From Sphingomonas sp. JC676 (GTDB lineage: Bacteria; Pseudomonadota; Alphaproteobacteria; Sphingomonadales; Sphingomonadaceae): a stretch of 64,000 bases of DNA. Shown in pieces: positions 57,601 through 64,000 of the stretch (positions within the stretch are counted from its first letter, which is position 1; every line of letters starts with the position of its first letter). The notes beneath the pieces were generated by a model, which saw only the letters and a program-made list of their open reading frames with translations, had not been told where the DNA came from and searched no databases. The stretch covers positions 1 through 64,000 of the forward strand of contig NZ_JACTGR010000003.1 in the NCBI RefSeq assembly GCF_014489075.1, written 5' to 3'. A program made the position numbers and the translations under genes.

Positions 57601-57627
57601 CAGCAGCCGAGCGCGGCTGGCCGGCAT
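54619..57627 (-). CDS. TonB-dependent outer-membrane receptor (carbohydrate uptake type)
   Basis: 1002 aa. Signal peptide MPASRARLLRELLASASIVVALGGVAHA, a Gln/Asp/Ala-rich spacer, TonB-box-like DIVVTGYRQSIEQSLS, plug domain (DVITAEDVGKFPDKNVADSLQRVPGVIIDRDGGEGSRVSIRGLSSDLTLTELNG) and a 22-strand barrel ending GRRFYMGLSFNF. The KFPDKNVADSLQRVPGV pattern is typical of Caulobacter/Xanthomonas/Sphingomonas glycan TonB receptors. CAGGAG precedes the chosen ATG; an ATG seven codons earlier is possible. It heads the glycosidase operon. No SusD partner. Confidence 0.96.
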   Translation of the reverse strand: MPASRARLLRELLASASIVVALGGVAHAQQAPDVATTTVQQDAAPAQQDATQAQQDEATQAGDIVVTGYRQSIEQSLSRKREANAFVDVITAEDVGKFPDKNVADSLQRVPGVIIDRDGGEGSRVSIRGLSSDLTLTELNGNFIASADSGDPSRSFNYLLLPSNLIGRVEVFKSPEARLDEGGVGGVIINHTRKPFDLEPWSGNVQAEGSYADVSDKIEPSVSGLISWHNKDKTFGVLVGATYQERTNRTLGASTESWHWWADDSAATPATDIHGNTYSNNDAISYWDGGTTTQGGTHYNGYWAPQSVDETVFVQKRKRLGIQGTVQARPFDNLELTANYFRFQLDGNNVNNVVKIPEWGYGNFFTGAKFDPSGTILQSATFQVPAEGTGCRDVTTNPSPCTMETPALQSYYAREKSVSDTFDLHGDWTVGRLNVNFAVGKTRATGGPSFQFFAQAKPRKVTGTGAAGNVNGNTLSQWTFTDQSAAMQFSPDLQQNLMNGISQIDLGSTGSGFTNSSIEQTYAQVDVTRHFDSFIDSIQVGAKWRDGRVHRETGRYEWYSDAANTLRYQDTAGAAVTRPEFFLSNPIGNIAGGFTTNVFPAFNMNNYLAYLNSTYNGPVRVPEPENVYNIKERIWAGYGQINFKTDNIRGNIGVRVASTKQSGVSTDVLYYENDYCVNTNGDPFIPPPVGPDGNCLVLPQNQREVKVFSQNNESKNYTDVLPSFNIAWEVTPNLLLRGEVSKVIARPGYGDLAGARSLTFNSDAFVYDRAQFGALPGWFGNGGNFDLKPFNAWQYDVGVEWYFHRGSVIGATAFRKDVHDFIVPVVIDLVQDVAGQPVTVQQYATQANGSSAVSQGVELYAQHTLDFGLGAQVNFTYNDTSQADVSLNGANIGKSALVGSAKTQINASIFYEHGPVLLRASYNRRGEKVEGLQSGLNVYDDPYEQVDLNGAFNIMKNLQLTASVINLTKSEQRQHLGNDTKDRFISNVYSGRRFYMGLSFNF

Positions 57628-57737
57628 TGAAATCTCCTGAAGGGTCATCCCCTGTCTCCCTCTCCAAATAGGGCCTTGTCCGGCCCGGTTATGTTTTCCC
57701 CTGCCATCCGGCGGGTTCGACGTCATAATATTAAAAG

Positions 57738-57753
57738 CAAATTGTCAATTGTA
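57738..57753. promoter_or_regulatory. AATTGTCAATT palindrome upstream of the TonB receptor
   Basis: AATTG-T-CAATT (57740-57750) is a perfect palindrome within an AT-rich patch in the 242-bp gap 57628-57869, about 113 bases before the receptor start. It shares TTGTCAATTG with the site at 62321. Proposed operator for the ROK regulator. Confidence 0.55.
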
Positions 57754-57869
57754 TTCCCGGCCAGTGGTGACGGCTTCCCGGCAGCCCGTTGCTGGCTCGT
57801 GTCCAAAAGCCCGAGCCGGCCCCGATTAGGGCCCCGCACGCCCTTCACCGCCCGGAAAGGTCCTGCGCA

Positions 57870-59819
57870 TCAGCGATCTTCCCATAAGGGTGCCGCCATG
57901 CGCCGGAACGCTTCCGCCGGCGCCTTCGCGACCTCGCGGTCATAGGTCAGCAGCCCGTTGACCTCGCCCTCGACATCGGTCGTCTGGGTGTAGACCGAGG
58001 CGCTGAGGCCGTTCTCCCGGGCCTGGCGCACGACCTCGTCGAACTTGCGCCGATAGCGGGCGAGATAGTCCTTGGGGTCAGTGGTGACCTGGTAGCTCCA
58101 GCGCTTGTCGCTGCGCCACAGATGGCCGTCGATCGGCCAGCCCACGCCGCCATATTCGCCGAGCACGATCGCGCGCCCGCTCTGGTGTGCCGGGGTGTGC
58201 GGTACGTCCTCATAAGTATGGATGTCGAATACGTCGGAGACCCCGGGGGCGACGTCCAGCCAGCCGCTGTCGGCATTGACGAGCCGGCTGGGATCCATTC
58301 CTTTCACGTAACGGGCGAGGGTGGCGGAATCATATTGTCCCCAGCCCTCATTGTTGACGACCCACATCACGATCGACGGAAATGCCCTGAGGTCGCCGAT
58401 CATGTGCGCCAGCTCGTTCTGCTGCTCGGCCATCACGTCGGACGAGAGCACCGCCTGGCTCTGGCTGGTACCGGTGACGAACTGGTCTTCGCCGCCGCCC
58501 GACGGCATGTCCTGCCAGATCAGCATGCCGAGATGATCGGCGTCGTAATAATAGCGCGCCGGCTCCACCTTGATGTGCTTGCGGACCATGTTGAAGCCCG
58601 CTTTCTTGAGGAACTCCAGATCGTGGCGCATCGCCGCTTCGGACGGCGGGGTCAGCAACCCGTCGGGCCACCAGCCCTGGTCGAGCGTGCCGTTCTGGAA
58701 ATAGGGCTTGTTGTTGAGCAGCAGCGCCGGTTGGCCAGTCACCTTGCCCGGCCCCACCGAAATCTTGCGCATTGCGAAATAGGCGTTCACCCGGTCACGC
58801 GGCTGCCCTTCGACCTGCGCCGCGGCATAGGTCTCGACTTCGCCCTGCGTGAAGCGCGCGTCATAGGCGACGCGGTTGCGCTCGGGCTTGCCGGCATAGG
58901 GATCGCGTACCGTCACCAGCTCTGCGACGAGGTCGTAGAGGAACGGATCCTCGGGCGACCAGAGATGCGCCGCGGGCACGCTGAGGCTCGCATGGCGGTT
59001 GGCGCGCATGGTCGTCGAGGCGATCGTCTTGTTGCCCGAGCGCACGCTGAGCCGCACCGCATCGGTGTCTTTCGCCCAGCCGCTCAGCGCGACATCGACT
59101 TCCACCTTGCCGCGATCGATATCGGGCGTCGCGCGGACGTCGGCGATGTAAAGCGCCGGCACCGGCTCGATCCACACCGTCTGCCAGATGCCGCTGACCG
59201 GGGTGTACCAGATGCCGTCCGGATCGAGGATCTGCTTGCCGCGCGGCTGGCTCCCGGCACTGGTCGGATCGGCGACCTGCACAACCAGTTCGTTCGCGCC
59301 GGGCCGCAGATATTCGGTGATGTCGAGGCCGAACGCGTCCGAGCCACCTTCATGCGCGCCGACAATGGCGCCGTTGACCCAGATATGTGCGGCATGATCG
59401 ACCGCGCCGAAATTGAGCATCACATGCTGCCCGGCCCAGTCGGCCGGAACGGTGAAGCTGCGGCGATACCAGATGCGGTCGTCGGGAAGCACCTTTCGCG
59501 CCACGCCGGAAAGACGGGATTCCACCGCGAACGGCACCAGGATCTTGCCGTCCATCTGTGTCGGCATGGGCGCGGCGGCCTTGGTGATCGCATAATCCCA
59601 CAGGCCGTTGAGATTCTGCCACTTGGCGCGTTCGAGCTGCGGACGCGGATAGCCGCGCCAGGCATTGTCGGGCGTCACCGCCTTGCCCCAACGGGTCATG
59701 ATCGCGCCGGTATAGACCGAGTCCGCGCGCTGGGCGGGCGCCGGGGACGTCTCTTGCGCGGCCGCGCACCCCGTCCAGGCGGAGGAGAGCATCAAGGCCA
59801 GGACGGCGTTGCGCATCAT
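57870..59819 (-). CDS. GH2-family beta-glycosidase
   Basis: 649 aa. Signal or lipoprotein N-terminus (MMRNAVLALMLSSAWTGCAA, possible lipobox TGC). Sugar-binding jelly roll (about 60-230; WYRRSFTVPADWAGQHVMLNFGAVDHAAHIWVNG), immunoglobulin-like domain, then a (beta/alpha)8 domain with acid/base Glu491 in MWVVNNEGWGQYD and nucleophile Glu555 in IVLGEYGGVGWP. Activity (beta-mannosidase, beta-galactosidase or other) is not resolved. It lacks the usual C-terminal domains, so it is shorter than LacZ. 7 bp after GH92 C. GAGGT precedes the start. Confidence 0.92.
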   Translation of the reverse strand: MMRNAVLALMLSSAWTGCAAAQETSPAPAQRADSVYTGAIMTRWGKAVTPDNAWRGYPRPQLERAKWQNLNGLWDYAITKAAAPMPTQMDGKILVPFAVESRLSGVARKVLPDDRIWYRRSFTVPADWAGQHVMLNFGAVDHAAHIWVNGAIVGAHEGGSDAFGLDITEYLRPGANELVVQVADPTSAGSQPRGKQILDPDGIWYTPVSGIWQTVWIEPVPALYIADVRATPDIDRGKVEVDVALSGWAKDTDAVRLSVRSGNKTIASTTMRANRHASLSVPAAHLWSPEDPFLYDLVAELVTVRDPYAGKPERNRVAYDARFTQGEVETYAAAQVEGQPRDRVNAYFAMRKISVGPGKVTGQPALLLNNKPYFQNGTLDQGWWPDGLLTPPSEAAMRHDLEFLKKAGFNMVRKHIKVEPARYYYDADHLGMLIWQDMPSGGGEDQFVTGTSQSQAVLSSDVMAEQQNELAHMIGDLRAFPSIVMWVVNNEGWGQYDSATLARYVKGMDPSRLVNADSGWLDVAPGVSDVFDIHTYEDVPHTPAHQSGRAIVLGEYGGVGWPIDGHLWRSDKRWSYQVTTDPKDYLARYRRKFDEVVRQARENGLSASVYTQTTDVEGEVNGLLTYDREVAKAPAEAFRRMAAPLWEDR

Positions 59820-59826
59820 TGCTACC

Positions 59827-62220
59827 TCAGCGCCGCGACAACGAGGGAGGTGCATCGGCCGGCGCGCTGCCCCAGGCCGGGTTCGGCTTCGGCCCCATGG
59901 TGAGCACCAAAGTCGCGCCATTGGCAATGTCGGCATGGCGGAACCACGGCTTGGTCCAGCGCTTGCCGTTGAGCGTGGCCGACTGGACGTAGAGATTCTG
60001 CGCGGAGTTGTTCTTCGCGACGATCTCCAGCGCCTTGCCATTGCCCATCTTGAGCACCGAGCGATCGAAGAGCGGGCTACCGAGCACATAGACGTCGCTC
60101 GACGGATCGACCGTGTAGAAGCCCAGCGCGCTCAGCGCGTACCAGGACGAGGTCGCCCCCTGGTCGTCCATGCCCGGATAGCCATAGCCGCTCGCGTCGC
60201 TGCCATAGAGATCGCGCAGGATCCGCCGCACCAGCGCCTGCGTCTTCCAGGGCTGGCCGCTCCATGCATAGAGATAGGGCGCCTGCTGATCGGGCTGGTT
60301 GCCCTGCACATATTGACCGATCACGCCGGTGCAGTCGCGGCAGATGCCCTTGGGCGCGTAGGGCGTCGAGAAGAACTGGTCGAGCTTGGTATTGAACGCC
60401 GCGCGGCCGCCGAGCAGGTCGATCAGTCCGTGCACGTCGTGCGGCACCAGCCACAGCGTCGACCAGCCCGACGCCTCCTTCATCATGAAGTTGTAATAGG
60501 GCTCAGCCGGATCGAACGGCGCGATCCATTTCCCATCGGCGGTGCGGCCGCGGATGAAGCCGATCGACGGGTCGAAGACGTTGCGGTAGTTGCCCGCGCG
60601 CTTGGCGAACAGCCGCGCATCGTCGCGCTTGCCGAGCCGAGCCGCGAGATCGGCCATCGCCGCATCGTCCCAGGCATATTCGAGCGTGGTCGCCGCGCCT
60701 GCCTTGCCGCCGGCATAAGGCGGGCTCGGATTGCCCTTGGGAATCTCGTCCGCGATCCAGCCGTTGCGGTCATATTCCGCGAGGAAGTCGCGCGGCCCCT
60801 TGGGATCGGTGGCGTTCTTGCGGAGGAATTCGTACGCGGCCGGATAGTCGAACGGAATGCCGCGCAGCATCGCGCCGAGATACAGGAACACGGCATTGTC
60901 GCCGTGGAACGAGGTGTTCATGAACCCCCGCTCGCGCGCCATGTCGAGTTCGGACGCCATCACATCGGCGGTCAGCTCGGGCTCGAGCAGTTCGAGCAAG
61001 ACGATCTGGTTGCGGCCCGTATCCCAGAACGGCACCGGGCCGTAGCGATCATGGGTTGCGGTCTGGGTCTGCCCGCGCGTGTCGGTGAAATGCTCGCCCT
61101 TGCGCGCGACCAGTCGCGGGCTGGCGAAGGACTGGAACAGCGTCGAATAGAACAGCATCCGCTGCTTGGCGGTTCCTCCGCTCACCTGCACCCGGTCGAG
61201 CAGCTTCGCCCATTCCGCACGCGCCCCGCCGCGCATGCGATCGAAGTCCCAGCCCGGGCTCTCCTCACGCAGCCGCTGCTCGGCCGCTTCATAGCTCGGC
61301 CCGTGCGCAATCTTGACGAGCACCGTCTCGCCCTGGCGCGTGGTGAAGTCGAGATAGCTGCCGGCGAAGCCGCCCTCGATCGTGCGCGCATCGGGCAGGA
61401 CGTCCTTGTCACCGATACCATAGCCGCGCGCATCCCCGCCTGACTTGCGGAACGTCCCGAAGCTCTTGAACGGCTTGGAGAACTCGGCGACGAAATAGCG
61501 CCCGTCGCGCGCATCATTGTCGTTATGCCGCGCCACCACACCGCGCACGACGTGATCGCCGACCACCTCGACCTCGCCGCCGCGCCCCTGAAGGTTGAGG
61601 ATCACATGCGCCCGCTCGGTCGCCGGGAAGGTGAAGCGCATCAGCGCGGTCGCCTGGGTGGCGGTCAGTTCCACCTTGGTCCTGAAGGTGTCGAGATAGA
61701 CCGAGTAATAGCCCGGCGCGGCAGTCTCGCGCGCCTTGTCGTAATAGGCTTCGGTATAGGCCGGCGGCACGGTCCAGTCGCCGACCACCGGCATCAGCAT
61801 CGGCGTGGCCCGCGCGCCATAGGTGGGCCCGCCGCCGCCGGTGAAGCCGATCATCGTCGGATTGGTGTAGTAATAGGGCGTCGCAACGCCCGACGGGTAG
61901 CTGAGTTCGACGTTGAGGTTGACGGGCGCCGCCTCGACCGCGCTGTGCGGCAATCGCGCACCCGGCGAGGTGATGCCTGAATAAAGCGGTTCACCCGCGG
62001 GCGGCGCGTTGCCGATGAATTCGGGCTTGTCGAGCGGCGCGGTGCCGACCAGCGGGTTGGCGGCATCCACCGGGGCGCGCTCGTCCGTCGAGCGTCCCGC
62101 GGTTTGCGCGATCACTGCGCCACCCGCCAGTGCCGAAGCCGCGCCCGCAAGGATCGTCAGGCGAGTCGCGCGACGGCCGAAACGTTGGAATTGCCGCGAT
62201 GCGCCCGAAGGACCCTTCAT
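59827..62220 (-). CDS. GH92 family protein C (divergent, Gln at the general-acid position)
   Basis: 797 aa. N-terminal signal with Arg pairs (FGRRATRLTILAGAASALAGGAVIAQ), possibly Tat. Motifs are more divergent: GEPLYSGITSPGARLPHSAVEAAPVN, YGPVPFWDTGRNQIVLLELLEPE, QGNQPDQQAPYLYAWSGQPWK (Gln642, and Gln where A and B have His), YPGMDDQGATSSWYALSALGFYTV. The first-domain motif differs from A and B, which points to a different GH92 subgroup. AGCGGAGAGGAAA precedes the ATG. It heads the GH92-GH2 pair with its own promoter region. Confidence 0.92.
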   Translation of the reverse strand: MKGPSGASRQFQRFGRRATRLTILAGAASALAGGAVIAQTAGRSTDERAPVDAANPLVGTAPLDKPEFIGNAPPAGEPLYSGITSPGARLPHSAVEAAPVNLNVELSYPSGVATPYYYTNPTMIGFTGGGGPTYGARATPMLMPVVGDWTVPPAYTEAYYDKARETAAPGYYSVYLDTFRTKVELTATQATALMRFTFPATERAHVILNLQGRGGEVEVVGDHVVRGVVARHNDNDARDGRYFVAEFSKPFKSFGTFRKSGGDARGYGIGDKDVLPDARTIEGGFAGSYLDFTTRQGETVLVKIAHGPSYEAAEQRLREESPGWDFDRMRGGARAEWAKLLDRVQVSGGTAKQRMLFYSTLFQSFASPRLVARKGEHFTDTRGQTQTATHDRYGPVPFWDTGRNQIVLLELLEPELTADVMASELDMARERGFMNTSFHGDNAVFLYLGAMLRGIPFDYPAAYEFLRKNATDPKGPRDFLAEYDRNGWIADEIPKGNPSPPYAGGKAGAATTLEYAWDDAAMADLAARLGKRDDARLFAKRAGNYRNVFDPSIGFIRGRTADGKWIAPFDPAEPYYNFMMKEASGWSTLWLVPHDVHGLIDLLGGRAAFNTKLDQFFSTPYAPKGICRDCTGVIGQYVQGNQPDQQAPYLYAWSGQPWKTQALVRRILRDLYGSDASGYGYPGMDDQGATSSWYALSALGFYTVDPSSDVYVLGSPLFDRSVLKMGNGKALEIVAKNNSAQNLYVQSATLNGKRWTKPWFRHADIANGATLVLTMGPKPNPAWGSAPADAPPSLSRR

Positions 62221-62318
62221 TTTCCTCTCCGCTCATAGCGAGCGAACGCGCTTCCGCATTCGCACCCGATGCCGCCTTGCCGGCGGTCTTCGTGATGGAG
62301 ATTTGATTAAATAAACCA

Positions 62319-62332
62319 TTTTGTCAATTGAA
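62319..62332. promoter_or_regulatory. TTGTCAATTG site upstream of GH92 C
   Basis: TTTTGTCAATTGAA lies in an AT-rich tract of the 312-bp gap 62221-62532, about 100 bases before the GH92 C start. The 10-mer TTGTCAATTG is identical to that upstream of the TonB receptor. Proposed member of the ROK regulon. Confidence 0.5.
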
Positions 62333-62444
62333 CTCTGGCGACAGCGCAAATCACCAGCGCAGGGCGGTTTCGCCGCCCGGTTACGACTGACAGCGACCGC
62401 CGATTCGGGCGCGCGCCAGAACGACTCGAGCACGAACAGCCGAA

Positions 62445-62474
62445 CGCCGCCCCGCTGAAAGCAACGGGACGGCG
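62445..62474 (-). terminator. Imperfect stem-loop after the GMC oxidoreductase gene
   Basis: CGCCG-C-CCCG pairs with CGGG-A-CGGCG across a 10-base loop. It lies about 60 bases past the GMC stop, on the minus strand. There is no T-run, so the call is weak. Confidence 0.35.
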
Positions 62475-62532
62475 TGTGATTGAGGGACTGAGCGGCGCTA
62501 GGTTGGATCGGACGGGCGAAATCGCCCCGCCC

Positions 62533-64000
62533 TCACCCGCTCCTGAGCTGTTTGACCGCGTGATCGGCGGCCCGCGCCGTCAGCGCCATGAAGGTGAGAG
62601 ACGGGTTCACGCAGGAGACAGATGCCATCTGCGCACCGTCCGTGACGAACAGGTTGGAGGCATCATGCGCCTGGCTCCATTTGTTCAGGACGGAGGAGCG
62701 AGGGTCGGCACCCATGCGTGCTCCGCCCATTTCGTGGATGGCGTCGCCGGGCACATGCTCGTCCTCGGTGCTCGACACGTTCATCAGGCCAGCGGCCCTT
62801 AGCATCGCTTCGCCCTGGGTGCGCGCATCGGCCATCATGCGCAGCTCATTCTCGCGGAAGCGCACGTCGAAGCGCATCAACGGGACACCGAAGCGGTCGA
62901 CCTTGTCCGGATGCAACGATACGTGGTTGTCTTCATAGGGAAGGCATTCGCCGAACGCGCCCATCCCGAACTTCCAACCACTATATTTGCGCATGCCCTG
63001 CTTCATCGAGGCGCCGAACCCCACCGGCGAGGCAGGGTCTCGCCGGGCGCTGCCCTGATAGCCGTAGCCGCGCTTGAAGCCTACCCCCTCGTCGCCGCCG
63101 ATATTGCGGAAACGGGGAATGTAGACGCCACCCGGCCGGCGGCCATATTCGATGAACTCCTCCATCCCCGGTATATCGCCGTCGATCGACACCCGGAATA
63201 TGTGATCCATCACATATTTGCCGAGCGTTCCGCTGGCGTCGAAATGGCTGCGGCCGCTGCCGGCAGGCCGCGAATTCAGCAGGATCTGGTTCGACCCCAT
63301 CGCCGACGCGCAGAGGAAGACCAGGCCGGCATTGACCACTTCCGCCTGCCCGGTTTTCGCATCAATGAACCGCACGCCCGTCACGCGCTTCTTCGCGGCG
63401 TCATATTCGAGATTCGTCACCACCGCGTCCGACCGGAGCGTCAGCCGTCCCGTCGCGCGTGCGGCCGGCAACGTCACCGCCTGTGTCGAGAAATAGGCAC
63501 CGAACGAGCATCCGTTCGCGCACTGGTTGCGGAACTGGCACTTCGTCCGGTTCTGCTCTGGCTTGTCCTCGGTCATGTTCGATAGACGGGTATGGATGAG
63601 CTTGCGGCCGGGAAACTGGGTCTCGAGCCGCTGCTTGAGCCACTTCTCGGCGACGTTCATCGGCATCGGCGGCTGGAATTCGCTGTCCGGGAGATAGGGC
63701 AGGTTCTCGCGCGAGCCCGACACGCCGATATATTTCTCGACATAGCTGTACCAGGGGGCGAGGTCGTCGTAGCGGATGGGCCAGTCGCCATCGACCCCGT
63801 CGCGCTTGTTCGCCTCGAAATCCGCGGGGCTCCAGCGGAAGCTCCAGCGTCCCCAGATCAGCGATTTACCGCCAACCGCGGCGGGCCGGATCCAGTAGAA
63901 TTTGCTGCCTTCGTCAAAGGCATAGGGGTTCAACCGGTCGTCATTGTAGAAGGCCCGGTTGCTCGGCGAGACATAACCGTGCTTCGCGATGAAATAGTCG
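62533..64000 (-). CDS. GMC-family FAD oxidoreductase (5' end outside the window)
   Basis: At least 488 aa; the frame stays open to the right edge, so the N-terminal FAD GxGxxG motif is missing from view. Seen: IRPAAVGGKSLIWGRWSFRW, SNMTEDKPEQNRTKCQFRNQCANGCSFGA (Cys-rich segment of the gluconate-dehydrogenase-like subgroup), and the C-terminal HEMGGARMGADPRSSVLNKW with VTDGAQMASVSCVNPSLTFMALTARAADHAVK. Probably oxidises a sugar or sugar alcohol in the periplasm. It lies upstream of GH92 C on the same strand, separated by 312 bp. Confidence 0.93.
   Translation of the reverse strand, partial: DYFIAKHGYVSPSNRAFYNDDRLNPYAFDEGSKFYWIRPAAVGGKSLIWGRWSFRWSPADFEANKRDGVDGDWPIRYDDLAPWYSYVEKYIGVSGSRENLPYLPDSEFQPPMPMNVAEKWLKQRLETQFPGRKLIHTRLSNMTEDKPEQNRTKCQFRNQCANGCSFGAYFSTQAVTLPAARATGRLTLRSDAVVTNLEYDAAKKRVTGVRFIDAKTGQAEVVNAGLVFLCASAMGSNQILLNSRPAGSGRSHFDASGTLGKYVMDHIFRVSIDGDIPGMEEFIEYGRRPGGVYIPRFRNIGGDEGVGFKRGYGYQGSARRDPASPVGFGASMKQGMRKYSGWKFGMGAFGECLPYEDNHVSLHPDKVDRFGVPLMRFDVRFRENELRMMADARTQGEAMLRAAGLMNVSSTEDEHVPGDAIHEMGGARMGADPRSSVLNKWSQAHDASNLFVTDGAQMASVSCVNPSLTFMALTARAADHAVKQLRSG

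Overview
The window is chromosomal DNA from a GC-rich alphaproteobacterium, most probably a Sphingomonas-like member of the Sphingomonadaceae. This rests on codon and base use, a class I PHA synthase with a long Ala/Pro-rich phasin, an alphaproteobacterial housekeeping set (murA, clpS, argG, cfa, rlmN, dnaN, recF, coq4, gyrB), a PEP-CTERM protein, TonB-dependent carbohydrate uptake without SusD, and intergenic hairpin repeats of kinds I associate with sphingomonads. I see no tRNA, rRNA, CRISPR array, transposase or prophage gene.

Layout. 0-6.3 kb: a frameshifted Imm11-like gene, murA, a Crp/Fnr regulator, clpS, and a polyhydroxyalkanoate block (phasin, PHA synthase) with a TGC/GCA-rich palindrome between the two. 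6.3-18.6 kb: ordinary metabolism (PLP aminotransferase, argG, cyclopropane-fatty-acid synthase, a molybdopterin oxidoreductase with its cytochrome b, a flavin reductase-like protein, a TauE/SafE permease, rlmN, an SDR/LysR divergent pair, small secreted proteins). 18.8-29.1 kb: an outer-membrane beta-barrel protein, then dnaN, recF and gyrB in the classical order but pulled apart by coq4, two tandem paralogous secreted proteins of unknown function, a GAF histidine kinase and a PEP-CTERM protein. 29.1-31 kb: a gene-poor stretch with one membrane protein and a decayed alpha/beta-hydrolase pseudogene.

31-43.4 kb is a signalling and detoxification island. It holds a large periplasmic-propeller histidine kinase with a translationally overlapping NarL-type regulator, a FixJ-type regulator, a lone receiver protein and a PAS histidine kinase. 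These are followed by a tightly packed run: NmrA-like reductase, small membrane protein, AhpD-like CxxC protein, another histidine kinase, glutathione S-transferase, a second NmrA paralogue and dienelactone hydrolase. A strong stem plus T-run closes the run.

43.5-64 kb is an alpha-mannoside (N-glycan or yeast-mannan type) utilisation locus: ROK sugar kinase, sugar-proton symporter, ROK-family repressor, three GH92 enzymes, one GH125, one GH43, one GH2, a TonB-dependent receptor and a GMC oxidoreductase cut by the right edge. The likely scheme is outer-membrane import by the TonB receptor, trimming in the periplasm or at the surface by the exo-glycosidases, inner-membrane import by the symporter, phosphorylation by the ROK kinase, and induction through the ROK repressor. 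AT-rich near-palindromes (core TTGTCAATTG or similar) in front of the receptor, the GH92-GH2 pair and the symporter are candidate operators. Two of the three GH92 proteins carry Gln where the third has the Glu expected to be the general acid, so the three enzymes probably differ in substrate.
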